NCBI GenBank assembly: GCA_963556145.1
Contig: OY744465.1
Span: forward strand, 7,006,001 to 7,070,000
DNA: 64,000 nt
Source of the DNA: Hygrocybe punicea
Lineage: Eukaryota > Basidiomycota > Agaricomycetes > Agaricales > Hygrophoraceae
Reading direction: 5' to 3'
The translations under genes were made by a program, and so were the position numbers. The notes beneath the pieces were generated by a model. The model was not told the DNA's origin and did no database searches. It saw only the letters and a program-made list of their open reading frames with translations. Every line of letters begins with the position of its first letter. Position 1 is the stretch's first letter. Of this stretch, positions 9,559-20,610 are shown piece after piece.

Positions 9559-11532
9559 TAGTGATGGACAGGTTCGGTTCGGTCCGGTTCAGGCCAAAAA
9601 AATCTGAACCTTGAACCAAACCTAAGGTTCAGTTCAGTCAATTCGCTGAACCTTGAACTGAACCTTAGGTTCAGGTTCAAACAGGTTCAGTTCAGGTTCA
9701 CCCTCATCTGAACCCTGAACCAAACCTGTAAGTGTATCATAGGGCTAGATTACATTTTTATTCAGTATATGCCTTTATTTTATGCCTTGTGGTTATATAG
9801 CATGAACAAAGGTTCCTTTAGAGTAGTGCTATCAAAGTTCAGTTCAGTCCAGTTCGGACCCATTTTGGCTGAACCCTGAACTGAACTCCAGGTTCAGTTC
9901 AGGATTTTACGTGAACTGAACCTGAACCACCCTGAACTGTTCCGTTTTTTTTTTCAGGGCCTGAACCGAGTTCATGAATGGTTCGGACATTCAATTTTAG
10001 TATTATCACGCATTCTACATGTAAAAAATTCACAATTTATTATTCTATATATTCCAACTATCCCAGAAACTCAATATATCATTATCAACATGTATGGGCT
10101 TTTGTGGGTTTACTAATGGGTATCACCTGGTGCTGGTGAGGCACCCACCTCCCTGTAACCTCACAAACATAGCCCCAACGTCAATTGATGCTGGGCTGCA
10201 TGTTCGCGAGGTGTTCGCTGAGGGTGGGGACTAGACCCTGGTGGTGATCCTGCAACTTCGCTGGTCATTGTTTTCTGAGTAGTTAGAACTAGAGCATAAA
10301 TCAAATTAAATTGGAGCTTACCTAGTGCAGCGGGGGTGGCTGCCATTGCCGTGGAAGTTGGCATTGGCATTGGCATTGACGTTGGCGTTGGCGTTGGCAT
10401 GGGTGTGGGCATTGGTGTTGGTGTTAGTGTGGGTGTGGGTGTCGTTGGGCTGCTGGGGATGGTAGTGTTAGTTGTTACTTATTAGTAAATACACACTTAC
10501 GATTGGCAGTGGGGTTGGGTGCACCAACCCCACTGCTCCCTTTCTCTAGTTTGGGGGTGGTTCGTTGATGGCAATGTGCCGCTATGGTGGTGGTGGTGGT
10601 GGTGCTACCACTACCACCTCTGATGGTGCTGGTTCTTGCATTGTGCGTCGTCGTCATCGTCATCGTGGTGGCTGCCGACTTGGTGGTTGGTAGAAGTGCC
10701 TACAAAAGTATTAGTAAATGAGAAACAAATGATAAGGAAGATAAAACTTACCTATTTGCCTTGAATGCTTGTGTTTGAGGAGTTTTAGAATGGTGGTTGT
10801 TGGTGGCTGAGAATAAAGTTCACTGACTAAAATGGAAATTTGCTGAATCGGCATATGAGTAAAACTTTCGCTTGGAGCAAAAAATACATACCTGCAGACA
10901 TCGGTTCAGCGGTTCTGAACCACTTGTGAACCGTTTAGACAACCCCGGGGGATGCCTGATGAACTGGACTTGGGGTTCAGTTCAGCCCAAGGTGCTGGAC
11001 TGAACCGAACTTCTGGTTTGGTTCGGAGTTTGAACTGGGTTCGGATCGGTTTTGAACTGAACTTTGGCAGCACTACTTTAGAGCAAATTGTATGTATTAC
11101 TGTACATTTGTATCACTTAAAGCTAACATGTTAAAAAAATCAATCTTATCAGCTTCAATGTTGCAACTGTGGTCCTTAAAAATAATGATAATATAATACA
11201 TCACACATACTTGAGGCTTACCCTGGCATAATCCTCAGATATTATATAACTTATACCAACTTATCCTGACCAATCCAGAGCTCAAACCCCCTGAAGGAGA
11301 GTGGCAGGATTTAACAGGAAGTTGTTAGCTACAACAAGAGAAAAGTGATCATGTTTCTTCCAAAAATTAGGCAAAAGTATATCACATTTGTTGAAGTTTA
11401 GGTTCAGGTTCAAACTGGTTCGACCCAGGTTCACAGAATTTCCCCCCTGCCTGAACCTGAACCCTATTTCAGGTTCGGTTCAGTTCAGTTCAGGTCTGAA
11501 CCTTGGTTCAGAACCAAACCTATCCATCACTA
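9559..11532. mobile_element. hAT-like element, GGTTCGG type, outer copy
   Basis: Left end TAGTGATGGACAGGTTCGG; right end, on the other strand, TAGTGATGGATAGGTTTGG. An exact 8-bp duplication CCTGGCAG sits at 9551-9558 and 11533-11540. Both subterminal zones repeat GGTTCAGGTTCA-type words. The element has no recognisable transposase and is itself interrupted by a related element at 9824-11075. Without the insertion it would be about 720 bp. Confidence 0.9.
9824..11075. mobile_element. hAT-like element, GGTTCAG type, nested copy
   Basis: Ends are TAGTGCTATCAAAGTTCAG and, reverse strand, TAGTGCTGCCAAAGTTCAG. The 8-bp duplication CTTTAGAG is exact (9816-9823, 11076-11083). It lies wholly inside the 9559-11532 element and so is younger. 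Its interior includes an AACGTCAATTGATG and TTCGCGAGG module (10178-10215), a GGTGCACCAACC block beside a CTTACGATTGG splice-like site (about 10498-10540), and GGCATT/GGCGTT triplet runs that create spurious reading frames. Confidence 0.9.
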
Positions 11533-11540
11533 CCTGGCAG

Positions 11541-12623
11541 GCAGACATACGCATGTAAGATGCATTGTATACAACAAATAATTTGGACACCTGCAACAAG
11601 AGTTACATATAACTTCTGATTAAGCAATGAAAATACAACTTACAAATCGGACACTCATGGCAAGCAAAGGCAAATCAACACTGTAGACAATAGATTTACA
11701 GTGGATTTGAAACAGGGGAAGGCACAAAGGAACATACACATGGTAAAATCAGCGGGCAAAAACAGGAGGCAAGGCATGTAATGTCCAAATCAGAGCCAAC
11801 TTAAGCAGCAGTATGGGTAGAGAGTGGGAACCTTGAACAGTTCCACTATCCAGAAAGGATTTGGCATTGGGGACTGGCAGAAAGTGGCATATGAAGACTT
11901 ACCTGAAAACCTCAGCTGTGTTTGTGTTTAGTACTAACTCTGGCTGCAATGTTGCTGGATATTCATTCACCGGAGATCTACTAAAAACAAGAGAATCAGG
12001 AAGAAAAATGTGAAAGAAGACGGCAAGGAAAAACATACTGATCAGTTTCCCCACCCACGATAACACCTGGAGATAATGGGTGCAGTATCTGAATCAACAC
12101 CAACTTTAGTGATAGGGGTGGGGGAAAATGGCAGTTCTGCTGTGAACAAATGAATCGGAGTGGACAACACGAGAATTGAAGTTTTGACACCCACAAGTCA
12201 AAATCTCTGCCAATTGAGAGGCCAGTGGTTAAGGAGGGCCATTTTGGCCTCAACACCAGTAACATTGAGAAAATGCAGAACAGTATAGAGAAATTTGTGG
12301 TCGACCACATTCTGCATGACAGTTGGTAGAAAAAGGCTAATTCAAATCCTGAACTGAAACATCTACAGTAAGGCAACTAGGTGAGACCCATGGTACTTAC
12401 TACACCCACATTGCTCTCACCCACACTAATGAATAAGATGAGGGAGGCCAGGATGTGGCACAGCCACATGCCAGTCCAAGTATGTTATCAGGGCACTCAC
12501 TGCTTGTCAGAATGACAATGATGACAATGATGATGTCAATCTCAACATCATCAGCTCAGATACCGAATAAATGACTAGTGAAAGGCAAGTGATGGGAATG
12601 GATAAGGATGGGGATGTGGGCAG
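11541..12623. other. Gene-free stretch
   Basis: No supported gene, RNA or repeat family. A few short frames exist but have no recognisable motif. A small TGACAATGATGATG triplet-like run lies at 12511-12535. Confidence 0.4.
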
Positions 12624-12631
12624 GCAAGGGA

Positions 12632-13798
12632 TACACTGTCCAAGGGCAGGGCCATGACCCTCTGGCCCTAGGGTCGACTCTGGCCCGGCCCCAAAGGGCC
12701 AGGGCTGGGCCAGAGATTTGCTGGCCCTGGCCCTTGAGTCTAGGGCCAGGGCCAAGTCAGTAAACAGCTGGCCCTGAGGGTCGGCCCTGGGGGGGCCCTG
12801 GCCTGGCCCTCTTAGATGTCAGGGGACACACTGGCTATAAATTTTCCCTAGTAACTTATTCTACATTCACTTTTTTTTAAACATGATGTGGACATTAAAT
12901 TATACCATGCATGCTGTGACATTTCCCAAAGCAGCAGGCTAATATAGTTAGTTCCTATAGTCATACATCCTTTTAGCCTTTATCTTTGAGATCCCCTGCA
13001 AGTTTGTAACTCCACATTCCATGAGTAAGAGCTAAATCATACACTTTGGGATCACCTGTAGTGTCAGGGGACCTCTGTGGTACGGACATATTCTCGATCT
13101 TATATCGTTACCCTATCATAGTACACTCATGTCTCCTGCTGTCTGGCCGCCATCTGGCCCTGGTCCTTATCCCATCTTCTTAGTCATCAGACTGCTCGGC
13201 GTTTCATATTTACTTATGTACATTAGTCATCAGTCATGAGTTGGTAGTAGTGTACCGGCCCTAAAGTCCATAGCATATTTATACCTTGTACTTCCGTAGC
13301 GTGGGGATTTCCCCACTTGATTATAATCATATCCTGGGCATATCGTACCGTGTACTCTTAGCAGTCCAAACTGTGAAGAGTAGTTCGGATCATATAAGGC
13401 AACCTCCACATGGTCCCCTTACATGTAGCTCCTCGTGTCTGTGAACAAGCTACTACTACCAGCAGTAGCCACAAGAGCATAAAATGCTAACAAAATAGCT
13501 CATAACTATTTAGCTGTACTGTAACAATATGTATGTCTGTAGAAGGTGATTGTGAAGAAATATGTGGATTTTAATGATGAGGTTAGAATACTGTTAATGG
13601 AGAGATGTATGGACAAATTCTTGAGATAGTCAGTGGGCCAGGGCCGACCCTGACCCGGCCCTGACCCGGCCCTATTGACCCAGGGCCAAGCAGGGCCAGG
13701 GCCAGGGCCAGCCTGAGATGGCCTGGCCCTAGAGGGTCAGGGTCAGGGTCAGTCAAAAAGAGCCTGGCCCTGGCCCGGCCCGGCCCTTGGACAGTGTA
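12632..13798. mobile_element. hAT-like element, GGCCCTGG type
   Basis: Ends TACACTGTCCAAGGGC on both strands, with an exact 8-bp duplication GCAAGGGA (12624-12631, 13799-13806). Both subterminal zones (12640-12810 and 13635-13790) are strings of GGCCCTGGCCC/GGGCCAGGGCC words, while the middle is AT-rich and gene-free. Non-autonomous. Confidence 0.9.
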
Positions 13799-13806
13799 GC
13801 AAGGGA

Positions 13807-14068
13807 TGAGGATGACACAATCCCACCCTCTCCCTGCTGCCTTACCCCTCCTCTGCCTTGCTGAACCAACCATATTTTACCTTGTGGACAAACGGCCACA
13901 TCAATTGAGGCATGCACGGTGTTCACAAAGTTTTCAAAATGAACCATACTGGCTACTCACAGTGATACTTTTTTTCAGTTTTTTCCACCCGTTGACAAGA
14001 CAGTACTCCAACATGAATACCTCACAGAAGCCATGCACACATCAATTGATGCAGTTCCAGCTTACATG
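13807..14068. other. Short stretch with two TCAATTGA modules
   Basis: Between two elements. Contains CCACATCAATTGAGGC (13896-13911) and CACACATCAATTGATGC (about 14037-14053), both resembling the palindromic module of the hAT-like elements, and a possible splice acceptor (TTTTTTTCAG at 13969-13978). Probably a fragment of another element of that kind; its ends were not found. Confidence 0.35.
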
Positions 14069-14070
14069 TA

Positions 14071-16317
14071 TCAAGGTCCCTGTTATGTTACTAACTAGGC
14101 AGCTTTGCCTGCCAGAGGTGTGTTCAGCATTCAGTCAATACTTCAATGATTTCTGAGTCCCCTGTCAGAGTATTCCATGTATATCCAAATTTGTCACCAT
14201 TGCCACGACCCCACCCATCACTGCAGGGTCACACATGCTCATCATTGTTGACAGTGAGCACGACTTACTCACCATCCCATAGTCTTTTCTTGGATGTTTT
14301 TATATATCATACATGTATTGTTCTACATACTGTATATAGACTAATAGATATGAAAATATGTGAAATAAAAGAGAAATAGAAGAAATAATAAGTAGTCATA
14401 CCTGAGGTGCTGCCACTGAACTAGTGCCCGCCTGCACAGAGGCCTTGGATGTGGTCTACCATTGATGGGGGAGGGTGCTGGAGGGTGAGGGAGGGGAGGG
14501 AGGGACACTGGGGGGCAGGGAATGGTACCTGGAGTTGGGGGTGGGTGTTGGTGGCAGGAAAGCAGTGAGGAAGCATGGTGGATGGTGGCTAAAGCAAGAG
14601 AATAGGTAGAGGAGGGATTCTGGCCCAGAAAGAGGGGCTGGAAGGGGTCAGTGGTTGGGGAAAAAAGTGGGCAGTGGTGAGCACCTACCTATGCCATCGG
14701 AGTCCCCCACGGCCCTCCCTGTATTCCATCATTTGTGAAAACAATGGGGACATTATCTTTGACATCCCCAATATCCACATCATGGTTTTTGCTGGCTGAA
14801 TTGGCCCTGCCATTGAGTCACGCAAAAGCGGAGATGGCCTTGGTTGCGACAGCGATATCTCGATGACAATGATGCTGTTAACAATACCATTGCCATGGGT
14901 AATCCTCTACATTGCCTTCATCATCTTCATTGCTGTGCGCCCGATCCACCACTGTTAGTTTCCAGGTTTGAGGCTGATGGTTGAAAATGTCAGGCATGCT
15001 TCTGCGCAGTTTTGAAGATGTCTGGGGTGGCATTCCTGGTGTGAATCATTGTCATTGCAATTTTTGTTGTCATCCCCATGAGCATTGAGGTGATGGGGAG
15101 TGAGGGTGAGGTGGGGAGCAAGTTGGTAGGTGGGTTGGTGGCAGTAAAAGGCAGTGTCTGATCACATGGCTTTCAGCCTTTCACCACCATCCCCCTCACA
15201 TTCCTGCTCCCCATCATCTCAACGACAATGGGAATGACAATGAAAATGGCAACGGCAACAATTAATACCAAGAATGCCACCACAGACATCTTCAAAACTG
15301 CGCAGGAGCACACCTGACATTTTCAACCATCAGCCTTAAACCTGGAAACTAGTGGCGGCAGACTGGGTGCACAGCAACAAATACAATGAAGGCAACATAG
15401 AGGGTTGCATATGGCAGGGTCTTCGTCATTGAGATATCACCACCACAACTGCCTGCACTGCCTTCCTGATGGCAGCACCAATCTGAACTGCAAAAATGAC
15501 AATGGGGATGATGGGGACATCTGAGATTAAGTCCCCATTATTTTTATCCACAATGGATTGTGGGGAGGGCCATGGGGCACCATAATGGTGCAGGTAGGTA
15601 TCCACCCCTTCCTGCTATTTCCCCCATGTACTGACCCCTTTCTGCTGCTCATTCTGGGCCAGGAATCCTCCCTCAACCATCTCTTCACCTTTTCTCCAAA
15701 TCATCTTCATCAGGAACATAGCCAAGAACGTGGCTGGTATAAACTGGTATAAAATAGCATATACCAATTTTACCCTCAACTATTTCACTGATGTTGCTTT
15801 CCTGCCCCTTCCCCACCACCAACACCCACCCCCAACTCTAGGCACACTTCTCCATCCCCCAACATCCATCCCTCTCCTCACTCACCCTCTAGTGCCCTCC
15901 CCCATCAAGGCAGACCAAATCCGATGCTTCTGCAAAGGTTAGTATCCACCAGTTCAGCAGTGGCACTCCAAGTATGACTGTTTGTTATTTCTTTTAATTT
16001 CACTTTTATTTCACATATTTTCATGTACATTAGTCTATACAATCTATGTATAACAATACATATATGATATATACAAAAATCTGCAAGAAAGGATGGCAGG
16101 ATAGTGAATAAATTGTGCTCATTGTCAACAATGATGAGCATGTGTGGCTCTGCAGTGATGGGTGGGGTCATGGCAATGGTGACAAATTTGGGTATACATT
16201 AAATACTCCAACAAGGGACTCAGAAATCGCTGAAGTGTTGACTGAACACTGACCTGAATGCTGAACATGCCTCCAGCAGGCGAAGCTGCCTAGTTAGTAA
16301 TATAACAGGGACCTTGA
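14071..16317. mobile_element. Giant foldback element with ~1.1-kb arms
   Basis: The two halves (14071-about 15120 and about 15230-16317) are inverted copies of each other over more than 1 kb, with ends TCAAGGTCCCTGTTA on both strands flanked by TA (14069-14070, 16318-16319). The arms are visibly diverged, so the insertion is old. Arm content includes GAGGGAGGGG-type runs and no gene. Long arms and a TA flank suggest a Tc1/mariner-like foldback, but the TA is the only duplication seen. Confidence 0.7.
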
Positions 16318-16319
16318 TA

Positions 16320-17678
16320 TGTTACTAATAAGTAAGGTTTTTGGTGATACAGGCAGCAAATGATGTTGGTTTACCTTGTATTGATTGCCAAAAAATGCAT
16401 AGATTGGCCACAGGAATGCAGTTCAAAAGCTGGCCAAATGTGTCACATTGGACCAGACCATGATAGTGGCAATGGTTGTCTCTAAAGTACAGCCTAACTT
16501 CTGATTTTTGGCTCTTATTTTGACATGTTCATCTAAGAAGGCATCAGAGTTGTACAGCTCGCTGATAACACACTGGGGAAGCTTATGGTCAGGTTGCCAA
16601 AAGAGTCAGAATGGTGTATAGTGGAATGCTTTTGCCATGGTGTCTTGAAAAGTGGCCTTGACAACTTCAAGTAAAATACGCCTATGATCTCAAATTGAGG
16701 TGCGGTGTCTTCTGAGTGATTTTTCACATGTGTAGCTGGTAACCATAAAAACACCAATGTCTCATTCCAGCCATCTTTGATTGACAAGTCTGGATGATCT
16801 GCATATACGTCAAGCCTGTCCAACTCCCATTTCGCACTGAAGTTGGCAAGGTGGTTGGTGTCAAAATCCTCAGCAAGGATAACATTGTTGACCAAAGAGT
16901 CTAAATCTGCAATGGATTTGGCACTAGTTCCACCATAAAACCAGTCCATGAGTTGAAATGTTGTCGCATTTTGGAAGGGTGTGAAGATATTGTCAATTGC
17001 ACCTGAGAACAATGACCCTAATCCTGACCACCAGTTATGATCTGTGTGCCCAGCTGTAGCCAACCCAGGACTATCACAGAGAATGTCTAATGAGATATCC
17101 ACATCTGGCTCCGAAGACGGCATGTTCAGATATGCTCCATAAAGTCCAAATTCATTTTGTTCTGTTTCAATGAAAGTTGGTGCAAATGGTTGTTCTGGGG
17201 ATGGTTCACAAGGCTGTGGTGCTTGAACTGGTTCTGGGAGAGGGCGTGGAATTGGTGAAGGTATGTGGGGCAACTGTACCAATGAATATGGAAGGTGGTC
17301 TTTGAAACATCTAGGAAACCTGCTGGGATGGCCAGATGAGGTCACTGGGATTTGAAATTCCACATGAACATCATCTATGATGTCGCAATACATCAGCAAC
17401 TTTCATTCACAAGGATCATGTCTTACCTCATGGTTCCTTCCAACCAAAACCTGAGACTCTTGGGCAATATCATCTGCCTGTCTGTGTGCTATTTTGGCTG
17501 CATGTCTATGCTCAAGCCAGTCTTCTTGTTCCTGGAGAAGCTGTGTGATCTTGGGACGAGCTTTTGCACATGTGTTCTGGTGTTTGGTGAGTCCCTGGTT
17601 GTTCTTGAATTGCTGTTTACATGAAGAGCATATCAAAGCCATGAAAAAAAGGAGTACAAGCCAGTGTCTATAAGCCAT
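16320..17678 (-). pseudogene. Plavaka-type transposase, N-terminal fragment
   Basis: From 17678 leftwards: a C2H2 finger (CSSCKQQFKNNQGLTKHQNTC), a Gln/Glu-rich linker, then RFPRCFKDHLPYSL, a Pro-rich stretch, NEFGLYGAYLNMPSSEPD, the block FQNATTFQLMDWFYGGTSAKS, and DGWNETLVFLWLPATHVKNHSE. These are the characteristic N-terminal blocks of Plavaka transposases, fungal relatives of CACTA/EnSpm elements. The zinc finger piece (17403-17678) and the main piece (16533-17399) are in adjoining frames, so an intron or frameshift lies near 17400. Recognisable text continues with stops to about 16330. The catalytic core is missing: the gene stops at the foldback element 14071-16317, and no continuation was found beyond it. 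Confidence 0.8.
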
Positions 17679-18119
17679 TCCCTTGCTTGGGTGACCAGCC
17701 TGATATCTTCATGTCACATGACTCAGATGAATTTGATGCACCAGAGTTCAATTGCAAGATATCACATAACCTCATTTCTCATTCCCTTACCACACCTTGC
17801 CTGACTATGGTCCATACTCAAAACTCGGATTCTGAAGACCAGCAAACCCTATGAATCGAGGTCTCCACCGCAAAAATGCAAGCGTTCATTATTTCAAGCA
17901 CTAGATTCCAAGAACAGGAAGAAAGCTAAGTGCACACTCTGAGCTTCTTAGACAGCAAGAAGAATCTAACAAGCTTTTAGATCCAATCAAACTTGACCCA
18001 TACATCAAACTTGCTTGCTGGCTCAGCCAGAGTTATGATCCATTCCTCTACTTTTACTCAGTTTTCGAAATAGGCCACCAGTGACTCCCACCTAACCCCT
18101 CATATTAGAGGGAGGATAT

Positions 18120-18475
18120 AGGTCAAAGCTGCCCTCTAACTAGAGGTGTTTTCAGTTTTTCAGGCCTCCTGCTATAATCAGGTATATATATTTTCACCTT
18201 AGATAGATTTTGAGTCTAGATCTATGCCTCCATTTAACTAGAGGTGTTCTGAGTGTTTCAGGCCTCCTGTTATAGCGAGGTGGACATAGGTCTATGCCTC
18301 CTTCTAACTAGGCATGTTTGGAGTGTTTCAAGCCTCCTGCTATAGTGAGGTGGACATAGGTCTATGCTTCCTTCTAACTAGAGGTGTTTGGAGTGTTTCA
18401 GGCCTCCTGCTATAGTGAGGTGACATAGGTCTATGCTTCCTTCTCACTAGGGGTATCTGGAGTGTTCTTTCTCCT
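18120..18475 (+). repeat. ~70-bp tandem repeat in the left foldback arm
   Basis: About five units built on CTAACTAGAGGTGTTTGGAG and CAGGCCTCCTGCTATAGTGA, each near 70 bp. The matching inverted stretch in the right arm (about 21040-21220) holds fewer units. Confidence 0.8.
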
Positions 18476-18606
18476 TATGTTTATTAATACAGACATAGGC
18501 CATCTGCTTGATCATCACTCACTTTCTGCTCAGTTTTAAATTATAAGTTATTTCCCTTGATTTTCATTAGCTTAGACACAAACTTTATCCTTCATTTTGT
18601 GCTACA

Positions 18607-19625
18607 TAGTGTTGCTGAAGTTCGGTTCGGTATGGTTTTTTGAATTTTTTGGAAAACCGGAACTGAAACCGTTTGTTCGGTTCAGCCAAATGCCGAACCG
18701 GAACCGGAACTGCATCGAACGGTTTCAACATGTTTGGTCTGCATTCGAACATGGTTTGAACCGCGAACCAACCTCCAAATCTCCTCATACAGACCAGGCG
18801 CACATCAATTGATGTGGCGCTGGGTTTCACGAGGGAAGCAGGAGGTGGGATGGGTGGTTGGGTGGTTGTAGCTTCTGGCTGGGGCATCTTCAGGCCCGGT
18901 ACGGTGCATTGGTGGGCAGATGGAGGCGGGATGATCAAAGGCGTGGACCATGCCTGTCTGTGGTGGTGGGGAAAATTCGACAGCAAATGAAAAAAGACTT
19001 ACCTGGCGACCGGGGGTGGGTGCACCACTCTCCCGGCCAGTTCTCTCGCTTTCCGCTGTAGTAGTTGGGCCTGGGCTGTCACGTGCCCAGTTCCCACGGT
19101 TGACCTTAGTCAGTAGGCTTCCCAATGTAGTAGATAGTCTCATCCTTCGACATCCAGAGCGTTTCCACTCGAATCCTGTGTGAGCACCCTGAGAGGTCCC
19201 TCGGGACCTCTCCACCGCAGCCAGTTCTCTTTCTGCATTTTTGTTGTGCGTGGTTGTTGCCGTTGTTGGCCCTTTCCACGTCCTTCTTCATCGTTGCCAT
19301 GCCGAATTCCTCGCAAACGACGTCTGCGTGTCTGTTGACCCGTCAGCCCGGGTTTGCGAGGTGTGTGGTTAGCAAGTTGTCGACGGGTTAAAGCTAGTGT
19401 ACATACCTGGGCTGGTAGGTGGGCGCACCACCCTCCCAGCCTTCAACTTCCCTGTCATCATCGTCGTCATCGTCGTCGTCATCGTGTTGGTGGTGTTGTA
19501 GGCGGCAGTGGTCGTGATCATCCGCGTTTGAGGTGGCAGGTTGCTGCTGCCACCAGTGTTGCTCTGCTGCTGCTGCCGGCGTTGCTGTTGCTGCTGCTGC
19601 TGCTGCTGTTGCGGTTGTGGTTGTG

Positions 19626-19672
<47 letters not shown>

Positions 19673-20266
19673 GGTTGCGGTTGCTGTCGCTGGGGATCAT
19701 TTGCCCGTCGTCGTCGTCGTCGCTGTCATCGTTGTCGGGGTGGTGGCATTGGTGGTGTTGCCACTGCTGTTGCTGCTGCTGCCGCTGCTGCCATCGATTC
19801 ACTCTGACTCACATTGGAACGCGAGGGAGGTTGTTGGGTGAAGTCGACCGTGGGCACCTTATTTATGTGGTCAAGGTGGGCCCCATGGAGCTGTTCTATG
19901 TAAAAAAATGTCAGTAAAATATGAAATAAAGTCATTACTCACCGTGGTTGTTGAGTAACATTAGTTTTGAGTCGAACTTGAAGTTGCGCGTGAGTATGTT
20001 TAAGGTCACATGACCTAAGTTCACGCAACTGCATAGAAAAAAATGTGAAAAATTAAGTACCTAAATGAGTATCTACATAGGTAACTATACATTACGGTTC
20101 GCAGTTTGAACCGTGTTTGAACACGGTTTGAACTGCATGTCAGTGCCAGAACCGCAAACCTAACCAGCGGTTTGGTTCAGCCAAATGGCTGAACCACGAA
20201 CCGAACCGGAAGTTCGTGGTTCAAACCAGGTTTGGATCGGTTCCGAACCGAACTTCAGCATCACTA
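18607..20266. mobile_element. hAT-like element, GGTTCGG type, in the foldback loop
   Basis: Ends TAGTGTTGCTGAAGTTCGG and, opposite strand, TAGTGATGCTGAAGTTCGG. Interior: TGCACATCAATTGATGTG-like module with a CACGAGG (18800-18835), GGTGGGTGCACC beside a CTTACCTGG site (about 18998-19030), a second block CTGGGCTGGTAGGTGGGCGCACC (19410-19430), and CTG/GTTGCT triplet tracts (19510-19800) that are open in all frames but not genes. The 8 bases on the left are GTGCTACA and on the right GACTGGAC, so no duplication is visible; the right flank was probably altered by the adjacent minisatellite. Confidence 0.75.
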
Positions 20267-20610
20267 GACTGGACATGTTTTTGAGGACGTGTTTTGAGTG
20301 TGAGAGAATGTGTTTTTAATATGATTGGACATGTTTTTATATAACTGGACGTATTTTAGGTGTGACTGGATGTGTTTTAACGTGACTGGACATGTATTGG
20401 TGTAATTGAACATGTTTTGAGTCAATCTGGATATGTTTTATTGTGAGTGGACATGTTTTATTGTAAGTGGACATGTTTTACTGTGAGTAGACATGTTTTA
20501 TTGTATAGACATGTTTTCTTAGTGGACCTATTTTCTTGGTAGACGTGTTTTCTTGGTAGACATGTTTTGTTGAAAATGGACATGTTTTCTTGTGTAGACA
20601 TGTTTTAAGC
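20267..20610 (+). repeat. Minisatellite of ~20-bp units
   Basis: Roughly fifteen degenerate units around GTGGACATGTTTTATTGTGA, directly abutting the right end of the hAT-like element. From 20610 to 20760 weaker repeats of CTATAGCAATAGCT follow. Confidence 0.75.
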
